Made by a program: the position numbers and the translations under genes. Shown here one piece after another: positions 25,342 to 33,781 of a stretch of DNA of 64,000 nt. The DNA comes from an uncultured Chloroflexota bacterium. Lineage in GTDB: Bacteria; Chloroflexota; Dehalococcoidia; CAUJGQ01. The notes under the pieces are model-generated. The model ran no database searches. It was given only the letters and a program-made list of their open reading frames with translations, and was not told the DNA's origin. Within the stretch, counting starts at the first letter, position 1. Every line of letters begins with the position of its first letter. The DNA is taken from the NCBI GenBank assembly GCA_937879875.1, contig CALFMN010000122.1, forward strand, positions 1 to 64,000, given 5' to 3'.

Positions 25342-25645
25342 GGTACATCTCGACGACTATGCCAAAAACGAGCCGTAAAGCGACAGCCCTAAATCGTCGT
25401 TTGTGACACGGGGCCGCCACCCTCAGCGCGAGAGCCATCATCCGAGTCCGTGCTTGCCAATGCACGTCCGTGAGGCCATGCTATGCTCGGTCGGCGGCAT
25501 CTCGTCCCGGTGGCGCACGCCGCCACAGGTGCGTTGCCCGGCCGGGGATGTCATACGGGCCGTCGCCGGACCCGCGGGAACGCGGCACTGAGCCGAGGGA
25601 GCAGGCGGTCCACCCGAGCGGGCCGCAGATGGAAAAGAGCGAGGC

Positions 25646-26116
25646 ATGGTGACGGCACAGGGCAATCTCGCACTGCTCAAGGACCCGGTCGCGGAAGAAC
25701 TGCTGCACTCTCGGCATCTGGCCCATCTGGCCTACAACTGGACCGATGGCACGCCGCGCGTGATCCCCATCTGGTTCCTCTGGAACGGTGAAGAGATCGT
25801 GCTCGGCTCTCCACAGAGGGCACCGAAGCTGACGGCGCTGTCGGCAGGCGCGCCGGTTGCCCTCAGCATCGACACTGAAGCGTTCCCGTACAAGGTGCTC
25901 ATGATCCGCGGCACCATTCGCGCGCAGACCTACAACGGCCCCATCCCCGAAGAGGAGGCCATCGCCACGCGCTACCTGGGCGACGAGGCCGGTCGGGCGT
26001 TCATGGCGGGCTACGTCGCGGGGATCTCGAAGTGGGTGCGGCTGACCATCCGCCCCCGGTGGGCCGGCTTACTCGACTTCGAAACGCGCATGCCGAGCGC
26101 CGCGACCAAGGGCTGA
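25646..26116 (+). CDS. pyridoxamine 5'-phosphate oxidase-like split-barrel flavoprotein
   Basis: A 156-residue FMN/F420-binding split-barrel protein. The early strands HLAHLAYNWTDGTPRVIPIW and FLWNGEEIVLGSPQRAPK and the DTEAFPYKVLMIRGTIR strand are typical of the family, which includes PNPOx-like enzymes, heme-degrading enzymes and F420-dependent reductases. The ATG follows GAGCGAGGC. With no associated genes, the reaction is unknown. It is followed by 280 bases with no recognisable gene before the next hydrolase. Confidence 0.82.
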   Translation: MVTAQGNLALLKDPVAEELLHSRHLAHLAYNWTDGTPRVIPIWFLWNGEEIVLGSPQRAPKLTALSAGAPVALSIDTEAFPYKVLMIRGTIRAQTYNGPIPEEEAIATRYLGDEAGRAFMAGYVAGISKWVRLTIRPRWAGLLDFETRMPSAATKG

Positions 26117-26396
26117 CGCCGCGGCCGTACTGCCAGCGCCAGGACGTAGCCGCCGCTCGGCCTTCCGCTGCGCGGTTGGGACCAGGCCCTGACTGGTGTG
26201 GTGGTCGAGCAGTGCCAGGGGCGACCCGAGCCGCCGAACAGCGCTTCCCCTGCTGCACTGACCAACGACGTGTCTCCCAAACCATCGCCTCTGACACGGC
26301 TCTGGCGGTGGCCTTGCCAGGAATAGTTCGTATCGCTTCTTGCAGTCCGCGCCGGCACGAGCACAATACGTCCAAGCTCTGCAGGAGGATCAGGAC

Positions 26397-27257
26397 ATGC
26401 CCGAAGGCACGGTCACCGCGAACGGCATCACCCTCTGGTACGAGACTGTTGGCGACCCGGTCGACCCGGCGCTGATTCTCATCAACGGGCTGGGTGGGCA
26501 GGGCATCGGGTGGCCCATCGCGTTCTGCGAGCGCCTGGCCGCGGGCGGTCACTACGTCATCCGCTTCGACAACCGGGAGGTGGGTCTCTCCCAGTGGTTC
26601 GACGCGGACGCGACGTACACGTACGAAGACATGGCCGATGATGTCGTCGGGCTGCTGGACGCGCTCGGCATCGCCAAAGCGCACGTCGTCGGTGTCTCCA
26701 TGGGTGGCGCGATTGCCCAGTGCGTGGCCATCCGACATCCCACCCGTGTGCTGAGTCTCACCTCCATCAGCAGCAGCCTCTACCTCGCCACGGACACGCC
26801 GCCGGCCGGGCTGCAGGCTCCGAGCGTCTCGGTGATGGACCTCGTTGGCGGCCCGGTCCCGGAGACGCGCGAGGGCCGCGTGACGAAAGAGGTCGAACAG
26901 TTATGGCGGCCGTTGTGGGGTGATGCGCCCTTTGACGAGGCAGCCGTCAGGGCACAGGTCGAACGGAGTTACGATCGCGCCTATCGACCGGAGGCCGTGG
27001 CCCGTCAGGCGGCGGCCGGCCAGCGCACGCCCTCGCGCGTCGCGGGGCTGCGGCGGCTGACGGTACCAACACTCGTCATCCACGGCACAGCCGACCCGCT
27101 CGTGCCGCCCGATCGCGGCGCGGCGACGGCCGCGCTGATCCCCGGCGCACGCCTGCTCCTCATCGAGGGCATGGGCCATTGCCAGCCCCAGGGCTACGGA
27201 GATGAGCTCATCAACGCCGTTCTCCAACACACCGCAGCGCCGGCGCTCGCGACGTAG
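26397..27257 (+). CDS. alpha/beta hydrolase
   Basis: A 286-residue serine hydrolase of the epoxide-hydrolase/methylesterase type. The nucleophile Ser is in GVSMGGAIAQ (about 102), the Asp in HGTADPLVPP (about 235) and the His in GMGHCQP (about 263), with the oxyanion loop at NGLGGQGIGW. AGGAGG at 26383-26388 places the start at the ATG 26397. Close relatives annotated in databases range from aclacinomycin methylesterase-like proteins to general esterases; no substrate is suggested here. Confidence 0.92.
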   Translation: MPEGTVTANGITLWYETVGDPVDPALILINGLGGQGIGWPIAFCERLAAGGHYVIRFDNREVGLSQWFDADATYTYEDMADDVVGLLDALGIAKAHVVGVSMGGAIAQCVAIRHPTRVLSLTSISSSLYLATDTPPAGLQAPSVSVMDLVGGPVPETREGRVTKEVEQLWRPLWGDAPFDEAAVRAQVERSYDRAYRPEAVARQAAAGQRTPSRVAGLRRLTVPTLVIHGTADPLVPPDRGAATAALIPGARLLLIEGMGHCQPQGYGDELINAVLQHTAAPALAT

Positions 27258-27314
27258 GCGCGGGAGGCGCGAACAGCGACAACGGCGTTCCCTGACCATC
27301 ACCGCCAGGGCTCC

Positions 27315-27370
27315 GGCACGTCTCAAAAGTCAGCTCTACCGGTACCACGCAGCCAGTTTTGAGACATGCC
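27315..27370. repeat. 56-bp imperfect palindrome with GTCTCAAAA ends
   Basis: The ends GGCACGTCTCAAAA (27315-27328) and TTTTGAGACATGCC (27357-27370) are inverted copies; the centre TACCGGTA is self-complementary. It lies about 60 bases after the hydrolase stop and may act as a terminator, a small mobile element or an element end. It resembles the palindrome at 37079-37120 (TTTCAAAACCGGC). Confidence 0.6.
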
Positions 27371-27454
27371 TGAGGAGATTCACAAAGGAGGGTTTGCGAT
27401 ACACAGGCGGGACTGCGCCGCCACCCTTTGCCATACCGTGTGGGCAGCATCCCG

Positions 27455-27585
27455 TTAGCGCAGGATGGCGTTGCTGCGCAGGTCGACGGGGTAGTAGCGG
27501 CCGGCGAGCAGCTCGCGGAATCGAACGTGCAGGGCGGGCACGGTCGTCGGCGCGCCAGGCGATGATATCTCAGAACGCGTTCGAC
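27455..27585 (-). pseudogene. 3' remnant of a PHP-domain phosphoesterase gene
   Basis: On the minus strand this reads VRFRELLAGRYYPVDLRS then NAILR and a TAA stop, the last 20 or so residues of the intact PHP protein at 29455-30108 with one amino-acid change (Tyr for Phe), one silent change and a different stop codon. About ten more plausible codons precede it, then identity is lost. It is either the scar of a truncated paralogue or one attachment copy of an inserted island. Confidence 0.75.
27457..27519 (+). repeat. left 63-bp direct repeat flanking the HEPN gene
   Basis: Matches 29457-29519 at 61 of 63 bases in the same orientation. The two copies bracket about 2.0 kb with the ApeA-type gene. 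Confidence 0.9.
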
Positions 27586-27593
27586 CGGGCTCG

Positions 27594-27630
27594 TTGTGAG
27601 ACGTTGTTTGTGAAACGGGTTGTGAACACG
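27594..27630 (+). promoter_or_regulatory. three tandem TTGTGA-A/G-AC motifs upstream of the HEPN gene
   Basis: TTGTGAGACG (27594), TTGTGAAACG (27608) and TTGTGAACAC (27620) lie head to tail at 14- and 12-base steps, 150-190 bases before the gene. Single copies occur at 24050, 25401 and 29356, all in the same orientation and all within this accessory region. They could be a regulator's sites or element-end remnants. Confidence 0.4.
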
Positions 27631-27781
27631 TTGCGGACCCGTGAAGGGCGCACTGTGCCAGGTGGAGTCAGTGGATTACACTAACCGTCGTTTACGATAC
27701 ATTCGGTCATATCCCTCACCTGCCGCCCCGCTTGCTATCGCCTGGACAGACAGGCAGTATTCGCCTCAATCGTCACTGACC

Positions 27782-29224
27782 ATGGCCCAGGGGGATAACG
27801 CAGTGAAGCAGCCGATTACGCTCCGTGGCCTCTGGTGGCCACCACAAGCCCCTGATGACCGAGTCGCGGGCGAGCTCCGTTACACGCCCACTGCTGGCAT
27901 CCACCTTGACCTGTTCGGTCCCTCCGAGTGGCTGCGCCAACCTGAGCACGGCACCTTGCACGGCATGCTGAGCAACGGAGACGCTATCTCACTGTTTCGA
28001 TGCCTGCGAACCCAAGTTTCATCTCACCCGCCTACTGGCTTCAACACCGCGACGCTATATTGCCATTTGGCCGTTCAAGGCAAATTGCTCGACCAGCAGG
28101 ACGACCTCGCTGTTACGAACGTCGTACTGGAACTATCTACATTGGACGAGTGGCTCAATATCAACGGATTTAACGTTGACCTCAGCCAATATCCACAGAC
28201 GATCGTGAACTACCGACTGCCTGACCCAATCGAAGTAGAGCTCGATGATAACCTGCGGCTCAAAATTGCGTTTGGTGTATCAGGACCGCAACTTTCATAT
28301 GTGATGACGGGGGCCTCCATTCAGCAATCTTCTGCATTTGTCTTTGTCAGCACAACTCAACGTACGCTATCAAGCATGTTCGACCTCGTGTATCAACTTG
28401 AAGGATTTCTTTCCTTTGCAGTTGGTACTCCGGTTTACGTTTGGGAGATGAGGGCTAAATATATCAATGAAGACGATGATTCGCCAGATAAGAGCGTGTC
28501 TGTTCTTTATCACCATATCGGACAACCAGAATTGGTCGAAACCCGTCAGCCGCTGTCAATGTTGTTCACGTACAATGACATCAAAGGTTCATGGGAACAC
28601 GTGATTCAAACATGGTTTAGCAGATATGCGACGCTTAAGCAGGTATATCAGCTATATATGAGCATGAACTACCGACCGTTTACCTTTGTTGAAGAAGAGT
28701 TTCTTGGATGGGCAAGGACTGTCGAGGCCTATCATCGATTGGCGATGAACAATAACGACATGGACCCAGCGGAATTCGAACGCAGAAGAACTCTGGTTAT
28801 CGAATCTCTACCAGAAAGCGAGAAGAAGGTGAGAGAATGGATTAAAGGTAGAACTATGCATATGAATGAACCGAATTTGGAAAGAAGAATTCGCGAAATT
28901 CTGACACGTTTCAACGAACTCCACCGGTACTCTGATAAGCAGAGAGGACTAGCTGCTAAGCGACTGAGCGATACGAGAAACGATTTAACCCACCCGCAGA
29001 ACCGCTCAGGTCGCATTCCTCCGGGCGGTGCCGAGCTGCATGTGCTTTCCGAACAGCTACGCTTTCTGGTAGAATTATGCCTGCTATCCGAGATTGGTTT
29101 AGATAACGCGCGTATTACGGAACTTATCGGACGGCAACGACAGCGACGAAGCTCTGCTAATTGGCCATGGACACCTGTTGAGGAAGCGACGCCGCGGCGG
29201 AGACGAGCTCGGGCGGCGAGCTGA
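27782..29224 (+). CDS. apeA: ApeA-type HEPN-domain protein, probable antiphage defence RNase
   Basis: A 480-residue protein. The N-terminal part (about 1-290) has the ApeA N-terminal pattern: ITLRGLWWPP, GELRYTPTAGIHLDLFGP, and later a strand-rich region. The C-terminal part (about 310-460) is a helical HEPN domain with FVEEEFLGWARTVEAYHRL and the RNase motif RNDLTH (Arg399, His404; Rx4-6H). ApeA is known from a large screen of defence genes to protect against phage, and HEPN domains generally act as RNases that halt the infected cell. The ATG at 27782 has no good ribosome site; the in-frame GTG at 27803 follows AGGGGG at proper distance and is a strong alternative. Base composition is much richer in A+T than all neighbours, especially in the second half, a sign of transfer. 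It is bracketed by 63-bp direct repeats. Confidence 0.85.
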   Translation: MAQGDNAVKQPITLRGLWWPPQAPDDRVAGELRYTPTAGIHLDLFGPSEWLRQPEHGTLHGMLSNGDAISLFRCLRTQVSSHPPTGFNTATLYCHLAVQGKLLDQQDDLAVTNVVLELSTLDEWLNINGFNVDLSQYPQTIVNYRLPDPIEVELDDNLRLKIAFGVSGPQLSYVMTGASIQQSSAFVFVSTTQRTLSSMFDLVYQLEGFLSFAVGTPVYVWEMRAKYINEDDDSPDKSVSVLYHHIGQPELVETRQPLSMLFTYNDIKGSWEHVIQTWFSRYATLKQVYQLYMSMNYRPFTFVEEEFLGWARTVEAYHRLAMNNNDMDPAEFERRRTLVIESLPESEKKVREWIKGRTMHMNEPNLERRIREILTRFNELHRYSDKQRGLAAKRLSDTRNDLTHPQNRSGRIPPGGAELHVLSEQLRFLVELCLLSEIGLDNARITELIGRQRQRRSSANWPWTPVEEATPRRRRARAAS

Positions 29225-29454
29225 CTCCTGACAGCGCTCCCACAGTGGAGGCGATGGTGAGAATGACCCCAGCACCACCTATCGACTATGACGATGCCCA
29301 CGGTAACAGACTTGGACGGTTCACAACCCGTCGACACCACGGCCCACGCCTACGGTTGTGAGACGTCCTCAGAATGATTCAGAAACAGAGATTTCTGAGA
29401 TCCTCCGCGACTCGTGCTGAATGGCGATCTGCGGCTGTGTGCCTGGATACAGTG

Positions 29455-30108
29455 TCAGCGCAGGATCGCGTTGCTGCGCAGGTCGACGGGGTAGAAGCGG
29501 CCGGCGAGCAGCTCGCGGATCAGGTCGCGTTCGTCCTCGATGCGGTGATCGAAGTAGGTGGCGCACTTGCCGATGTCCTGGATCGAGTGCGAGTCGGTGC
29601 CGGCGGTGCCGGGCATGCCCATCAGGTCGCAGAGCCGGCGGCTGAAGGCGTTCTCTTTCTCTGTGCCGCGGCCGTTCAGCTCTTCGAGGCCGCAGCAGAA
29701 TTCGTAGGACGGGTTTTGGCTCGCGCGCTGCAGCGCCTTCTGATACTCGTCCTCATCCTTGACGTACCACGGCATCTGGCGACGGTACGGGTGCGCCGCG
29801 ACCATGCAGCCCTCGCTCTTCTCCACGTGCCCGGCCAGCTCGTTGCTGCGGTGCATGCCGAATACATACTTGTCGATGCCGAACGTCAGGATGTGGCCGT
29901 CGTCCGTGCCGATCTCGACGCCGGCCAACACCAAGAAGTTGTGTTTCTCGCGGATCTCTTTGACCGACTTCTCGTCCCAGAGCGTGTCGTGCTCGGTGAA
30001 GCAGATGCCGTCCAGCCCCGCCTTCTTTGCACGCACGACCAGGTCGTCGGGATTGAGCACGCTGTCATGCGAGCGCGGCCAGGTGTGGTTATGCAGGTCG
30101 ATCAGCAC
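29455..30108 (-). CDS. PHP-domain phosphoesterase
   Basis: A 217-residue metal-dependent phosphoesterase of the polymerase-and-histidinol-phosphatase family. The ligands are visible in order: DLHNHTWPRSHDS (first motif, about 3-15), EHDTLWD (about 40), GVEIG (about 66), AAHPYRRQ (about 108) and AGTDSHS (about 180). The start is the GTG at 30108, after GGAGGTGCTTACGC; the longer frame upstream runs into a palindrome. A paralogue lies at 42161-42874 and a 3' remnant at 27455. The phosphoester substrate is unknown; nucleotide or 3',5'-bisphosphate hydrolysis is known for the family. Confidence 0.9.
   Translation of the reverse strand: MLIDLHNHTWPRSHDSVLNPDDLVVRAKKAGLDGICFTEHDTLWDEKSVKEIREKHNFLVLAGVEIGTDDGHILTFGIDKYVFGMHRSNELAGHVEKSEGCMVAAHPYRRQMPWYVKDEDEYQKALQRASQNPSYEFCCGLEELNGRGTEKENAFSRRLCDLMGMPGTAGTDSHSIQDIGKCATYFDHRIEDERDLIRELLAGRFYPVDLRSNAILR
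29457..29519 (+). repeat. right 63-bp direct repeat (3' end of the PHP gene)
   Basis: The second copy of 27457-27519; here it forms the last 20 codons of the intact PHP gene. The 230 bases between the HEPN stop and this repeat contain one TTGTGAGACG motif (29356) and a weak hairpin, CTCAGAA and TTCTGAG at 29368-29399. Confidence 0.9.
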
Positions 30109-30144
30109 GCGTAAGCACCTCCAAATTGAGGATCTGCCTTCCCT

Positions 30145-30166
30145 CTCCCCCATCGCGATGGGGGAG
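30145..30166. repeat. palindromic element CTCCCCCATCG/CGATGGGGGAG
   Basis: A 22-base perfect palindrome followed by GGCCCGGGAGGGGGCCG. It lies between the divergent PHP and nuoA genes. Same class as 11358 and 34968. Confidence 0.88.
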
Positions 30167-30341
30167 GGCCCGGGAGGGGGCCGCGTAGTTTGTTGTGATC
30201 CTGTTGCAAAGATAGCAGGGTTGCGCGCTTGCGCGGCAGGCTCCGCGCGGGCGCGTTTTTCCCTACCTCACCCTATGCTATAGTGGCGGCGCGATACGCG
30301 ACAGAATTCACAAGCGGCGCGGGGCCGCGGGGAAGAACGGC

Positions 30342-30713
30342 GTGCTCGGCGATTGGGGCCATCTCGGCTTTCTGATCCTCGTCGGCATTGCGCTGCCGGG
30401 CACGGCGCTGGTCGTCTCCGTGCTGCTCGGTCTGTTCAAGATCCGCCCGAAGCTGCCGAACTCGGTCAAGCTGGCCACATACGAGTGCGGCGTGGAGACC
30501 GAAGGGCCGTCGCACGTGCAGTTTCACGTCGGCTACTACGTCTTCGCCCTGCTGTTCGTCGTCTTCGATATCGAGTCGATCTTTCTCTACCCCTGGGCCG
30601 TGGCCTACCGGCACGAGGCGATCTACGGTCTGGTGGAGGCGGTGATCTTCATCGGCGTGCTCGTGCTGGGCCTCGCCTACGCCTGGAAGAAACAGGCGCT
30701 GGTCTGGCGCTGA
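30342..30713 (+). CDS. nuoA: NADH-quinone oxidoreductase subunit A
   Basis: A 123-residue membrane subunit of respiratory complex I with three transmembrane helices and the conserved loop KLATYECGVE (about 43-52), plus FALLFVVFDIESIFLYPWA in the second helix, whose acidic residues belong to the quinone-site region. The GTG at 30342 follows GGGGAAG. A TATAGT at 30279-30284, with only a T-rich -35 region (30256), may be the operon promoter. nuoB, normally next, is missing. Confidence 0.96.
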   Translation: MLGDWGHLGFLILVGIALPGTALVVSVLLGLFKIRPKLPNSVKLATYECGVETEGPSHVQFHVGYYVFALLFVVFDIESIFLYPWAVAYRHEAIYGLVEAVIFIGVLVLGLAYAWKKQALVWR

Positions 30714-30752
30714 CGGCGCTTGCGGCGATTTCCTCAAGGATGTGAGCCCGCG

Positions 30753-31304
30753 ATGACGCTCGAGTTGACCGGAGAGCGCGTGGTCGCACGCATCAACGAG
30801 TTGCTGCCCGATGCGCACGCCGAGGCGGTGGGCAAGTCGGTCTATGTGCCGGCGGAGTCGCTGCTCGCGGTGTGCGAGGCGCTGCGCGACGACGCCGACC
30901 TGCGTATGCAGCACCTGACCAGCATGACGGCGGTAGACTACGTCACCCACTTTGAGACGGTCTATCACGTCCAGTCGCTGGCGAAGAACCACCTGGCCGT
31001 GCTCAAGTGCCGCATCGACGAGCGCGACGATCCGGAGATCCCGTCTGTCGTCTCGGTCTGGTATGGCGCCCAGCTGCAGGAGCGCGAGGTCTACGACCTG
31101 TTCGGCATCCGCTTCGCCGGCCACCCCGACCTGCGCCGCATCTTCCTGTGGGAGGGCTTCGCCGGCTATCCGCTGCGCAAGGACTTCCTGCAGATCGCGG
31201 CCGGCGCCCAGCATCCCGGCCTGCCGCACTTTCCCAAGCAGGAGCAAGGCTTCGGCGTGCTGACCGGCCCAAACTGGACCGCGCCGCCCTCCCACGAGTC
31301 CTGA
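30753..31304 (+). CDS. nuoC: NADH-quinone oxidoreductase subunit C
   Basis: A 183-residue peripheral-arm subunit (30-kDa type) of complex I. The family signature is complete: EREVYDLFGIRFAGHPDLRR (about 110-130), then FLWEGFAGYPLRKDF. It is a separate NuoC, not a NuoCD fusion. The ATG at 30753 begins the conserved N-terminus. It follows nuoA by 39 bases with no room for nuoB. Confidence 0.96.
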   Translation: MTLELTGERVVARINELLPDAHAEAVGKSVYVPAESLLAVCEALRDDADLRMQHLTSMTAVDYVTHFETVYHVQSLAKNHLAVLKCRIDERDDPEIPSVVSVWYGAQLQEREVYDLFGIRFAGHPDLRRIFLWEGFAGYPLRKDFLQIAAGAQHPGLPHFPKQEQGFGVLTGPNWTAPPSHES

Positions 31305-31321
31305 TCATCTTCCCCGGCTTC

Positions 31322-31373
31322 CCCCTCTCAATCGAAGATCGCGCTCCGCGCGATGAAAAGACATGGAGAGGGG
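31322..31373. repeat. palindromic element with an expanded loop before nuoD
   Basis: CCCCTCTC (31322-31329) pairs with GAGAGGGG (31366-31373); the loop holds a second hairpin (TCGCGC-TCC-GCGCGA). The flank GGGGGTGAGG, shared by this repeat class, ends 5 bases before the nuoD ATG and forms its ribosome-binding site. Confidence 0.75.
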
Positions 31374-31390
31374 CCAGGGGGTGAGGCCAC

Positions 31391-32494
31391 ATGACCATCC
31401 AGACCGAGCCGTTCATCGTCAACATCGGCCCGCAGCACCCGAGCACGCACGGCGTGTTTCGCATGCGCGTGGTGCTCGACGGCGAGAAGATCATCGACGC
31501 CGATATGGTTGTGGGCTACCTGCACCGCAGCCTGGAGAAGCTGGCGGAAGAACGGACCTACACGCAGAACATCCCCTTCACTGACCGTATGGACTACCTC
31601 TCCGCGATGTCCAACAACCTCGGCTACTGCATGGCGGTGGAGAAGCTGGCCGGCATCCGCGTGCCGGAGCGCGGCCAGTACCTGCGCGTGATCATGGCCG
31701 AGCTGCAGCGCATCGCCAACCACTCGATGGCGATCGGCACCTTCATCAACGACTGCGGCGCCTGGCAGACGCCGCTGATGTGGATGTTCGCCGAGCGCGA
31801 GAAGATTCTCGACCTGTTCGAGATGACCTGCGGCGCCCGCCTGACCTGCAACTACATGCGCATCGGCGGCGTCGCCTTCGACATCCCCGACGAGTTCCTG
31901 CCCGCCGTCAACGGCCTGCTCGACGATCTGCCGCGCAAGATCGACGAGTACGAAAAGATGCTGATGGAGAACGAGATCCTGATCGCGCGGGCGCGCGGCG
32001 TGGGCACGATTCCGCGCGACCTGGCGATCAGTGCCTCGCTCACTGGCCCGATGATCCGCGGCTGCGGCATTCCGTTCGATATCCGCAAGGCCGACCCGTA
32101 CGCCGTCTACGACCGTTTCGACTTCGCCATTCCCGTGGGCGAGAACGGCGACTCGTACGACCGCTTTCTGGTGCGCATGGCCGAGCTGCGCGAGAGCGTC
32201 AAGATCCTCAAGCAGGCCGTGCCGGCGCTGCCGGGCGGGCCGTACAAAGTCGATGTGCCGCTCTCGATCCGGCCGCCGATCGGCGACGCCTACGCGCGCG
32301 TCGAGTCGCCCAAGGGCGAGCTGGGCTACTACATCGTCAGCGACGGCGGCACCGCGCCCTACCGCTTCCACGTAAGAGCGCCATCCTATATCAATCTCTC
32401 AGTGCTGCGTGAGATGGTGATCGGCGCTTCGGTCGCGGACTCGATCGTTTCGCTGGGCAGCATCGACATCGTGATCGGCGAGGTCGATCGGTGA
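31391..32494 (+). CDS. nuoD: NADH-quinone oxidoreductase subunit D
   Basis: A 367-residue 49-kDa-type subunit lining the quinone pocket. The N-terminal IGPQHPSTHGVFRMRV carries the conserved HPSTHG loop with the quinone-contacting histidine, and GYLHRSLEKLAEERTYTQN follows. The C-terminal DIVIGEVDR is the usual ending (family DxVxGExDR). Its ribosome site, GGGGGTGAGG, lies in the flank of a palindromic element. The stop overlaps the GTG start of nuoH by 4 bases. Confidence 0.97.
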   Translation: MTIQTEPFIVNIGPQHPSTHGVFRMRVVLDGEKIIDADMVVGYLHRSLEKLAEERTYTQNIPFTDRMDYLSAMSNNLGYCMAVEKLAGIRVPERGQYLRVIMAELQRIANHSMAIGTFINDCGAWQTPLMWMFAEREKILDLFEMTCGARLTCNYMRIGGVAFDIPDEFLPAVNGLLDDLPRKIDEYEKMLMENEILIARARGVGTIPRDLAISASLTGPMIRGCGIPFDIRKADPYAVYDRFDFAIPVGENGDSYDRFLVRMAELRESVKILKQAVPALPGGPYKVDVPLSIRPPIGDAYARVESPKGELGYYIVSDGGTAPYRFHVRAPSYINLSVLREMVIGASVADSIVSLGSIDIVIGEVDR

Positions 32495-33747
32495 CGGCCC
32501 TTTCCGGCTTTCTTCTTTCCCAGTGGTACGATCTGCGCGACCTGGGCAACCCGGTGCGCGCGCTGATCGACTGGATCAACGGCTGGGGCGACGGCACGAC
32601 CTTTCACTGGGTCGGCTACATCGTCGCCGGCCTGATCGGCGCGGCCGCGATCGGGTTGTTTTTGGGCATCGCCATGCTCTCGCTGATCTGGATCGAGCGC
32701 AAAGCCGTCTCCCGCATCCAGATCCGCTACGGCCCCAACCGCACGGGGCCGTTCGGCCTGCTGCAGCCGGTGGCCGACGCGCTCAAGCTGATGCAGAAAG
32801 AGGCGTTGACGCCGCTGGCGGGCGACAAGATCGTCTTCTGGCTGGCGCCGGTGGTGATCTTCATCCCGACCTTGCTGGTCTTCGGCGTGCTGCCCTTCGG
32901 CCCGAAGATGACCGCGGCCAACATCAGCGTGGCCGTGCTGTACATCGTCGCGATCGGCTCGGCCACGCCGCTCGTGATCTTCATGGCCGGCTGGTCGTCT
33001 AACAACAAGTACTCGCTGCTGGGCGCGATGCGCGGCATCGCCATGGCGATCAGCTACGAGATCCCGATGGTGCTCTCGCTGCTCGGCGTCGTGCTGTTCA
33101 CCGGGCACATGGACCTGAACGGCATCGTGCAGTGGCAGCAGAAGTACCACGTCTGGCTGATCGTGCTGCAGCCGCTGGCGGCGCTGACCTACTTCATCTC
33201 CGCCAGCGCGGAACTGAACCGCACCCCCACCGACATCGCCGAGGCCGAATCGGAGATCGTCGCCGGCTATCACACGGAATACTCGGGCATGAAGTTCGGC
33301 CTCTTCTACGCGGTCGAGCTAGGCAACGCGCTGGCCGTCTCCGGCATCTGGGCGACGCTGTTCTTCGGCGGCTGGTGGCTGTTCGGCCTCGACCGCTGGA
33401 TCCCCGCCTGGCTGATCTTTTTGGGCAAGATGTACATCCTCTACGGGGCGCTGATCATCACGCGCGGCACGCTGCCGCGGCTGCGCATCGACCAACTGCT
33501 CGACTTCGCCTGGAAGTTTTTGTTGCCGCTGGCGCTGGTGAACGTGCTGGTGGTGGCGCTGGAAGTGACGATCTGGCAGGAGAACGGCATTTCGGCCGGC
33601 ATCGTGCTGCCGGTTTTCGCCGTGGTCAACATTTTGCTCAGCGTGGTGCTGGTCGTCGGCTACGTGCAGTCGTTCGGCTTCGCGCGGCGGCAGCGGCCGC
33701 GGCGGGCGCGGCTGATCACCGATACGCTCGCGGCGATGCCGCAGTAG
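32491..33747 (+). CDS. nuoH: NADH-quinone oxidoreductase subunit H
   Basis: A 418-residue membrane subunit (ND1 homologue) joining the arms of complex I. The conserved ERKAVSRIQIRYGPNRTGPFG loop in pieces (IWIERKAVSR, RYGPNRTGPFGLLQP) is at about 67-95, and AEAESEIVAGYHTEYSGMKF (about 250-270) carries the acidic quinone-channel residues. Hydrophobic segments fit eight or nine helices. It is longer than average because of an N-terminal extension and a basic tail. nuoI would normally follow; instead nuoJ starts 34 bases on. Confidence 0.97.
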   Translation: MTALSGFLLSQWYDLRDLGNPVRALIDWINGWGDGTTFHWVGYIVAGLIGAAAIGLFLGIAMLSLIWIERKAVSRIQIRYGPNRTGPFGLLQPVADALKLMQKEALTPLAGDKIVFWLAPVVIFIPTLLVFGVLPFGPKMTAANISVAVLYIVAIGSATPLVIFMAGWSSNNKYSLLGAMRGIAMAISYEIPMVLSLLGVVLFTGHMDLNGIVQWQQKYHVWLIVLQPLAALTYFISASAELNRTPTDIAEAESEIVAGYHTEYSGMKFGLFYAVELGNALAVSGIWATLFFGGWWLFGLDRWIPAWLIFLGKMYILYGALIITRGTLPRLRIDQLLDFAWKFLLPLALVNVLVVALEVTIWQENGISAGIVLPVFAVVNILLSVVLVVGYVQSFGFARRQRPRRARLITDTLAAMPQ

Positions 33748-33781
33748 ACGCAACCGTGGTTCGCGGCAGAGGAGAAGCGGG

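Larger units (their letters stand above)
25255..25645. other. gene-free stretch
   Basis: About 390 bases without a convincing gene. It contains the terminator at 25318-25341, a possible element end at 25296-25313 and a TTGTGACACG motif at 25401-25410. A short frame at 25630 that reads MEKSEAW and stops is not a gene. Confidence 0.6.

Noticed and set aside
27211..27684. Overlapping small ORFs between the hydrolase and the HEPN gene
   Set aside because: No ribosome sites or domain-like sequence; the stretch is accounted for by the palindrome, the PHP remnant and the motif cluster.
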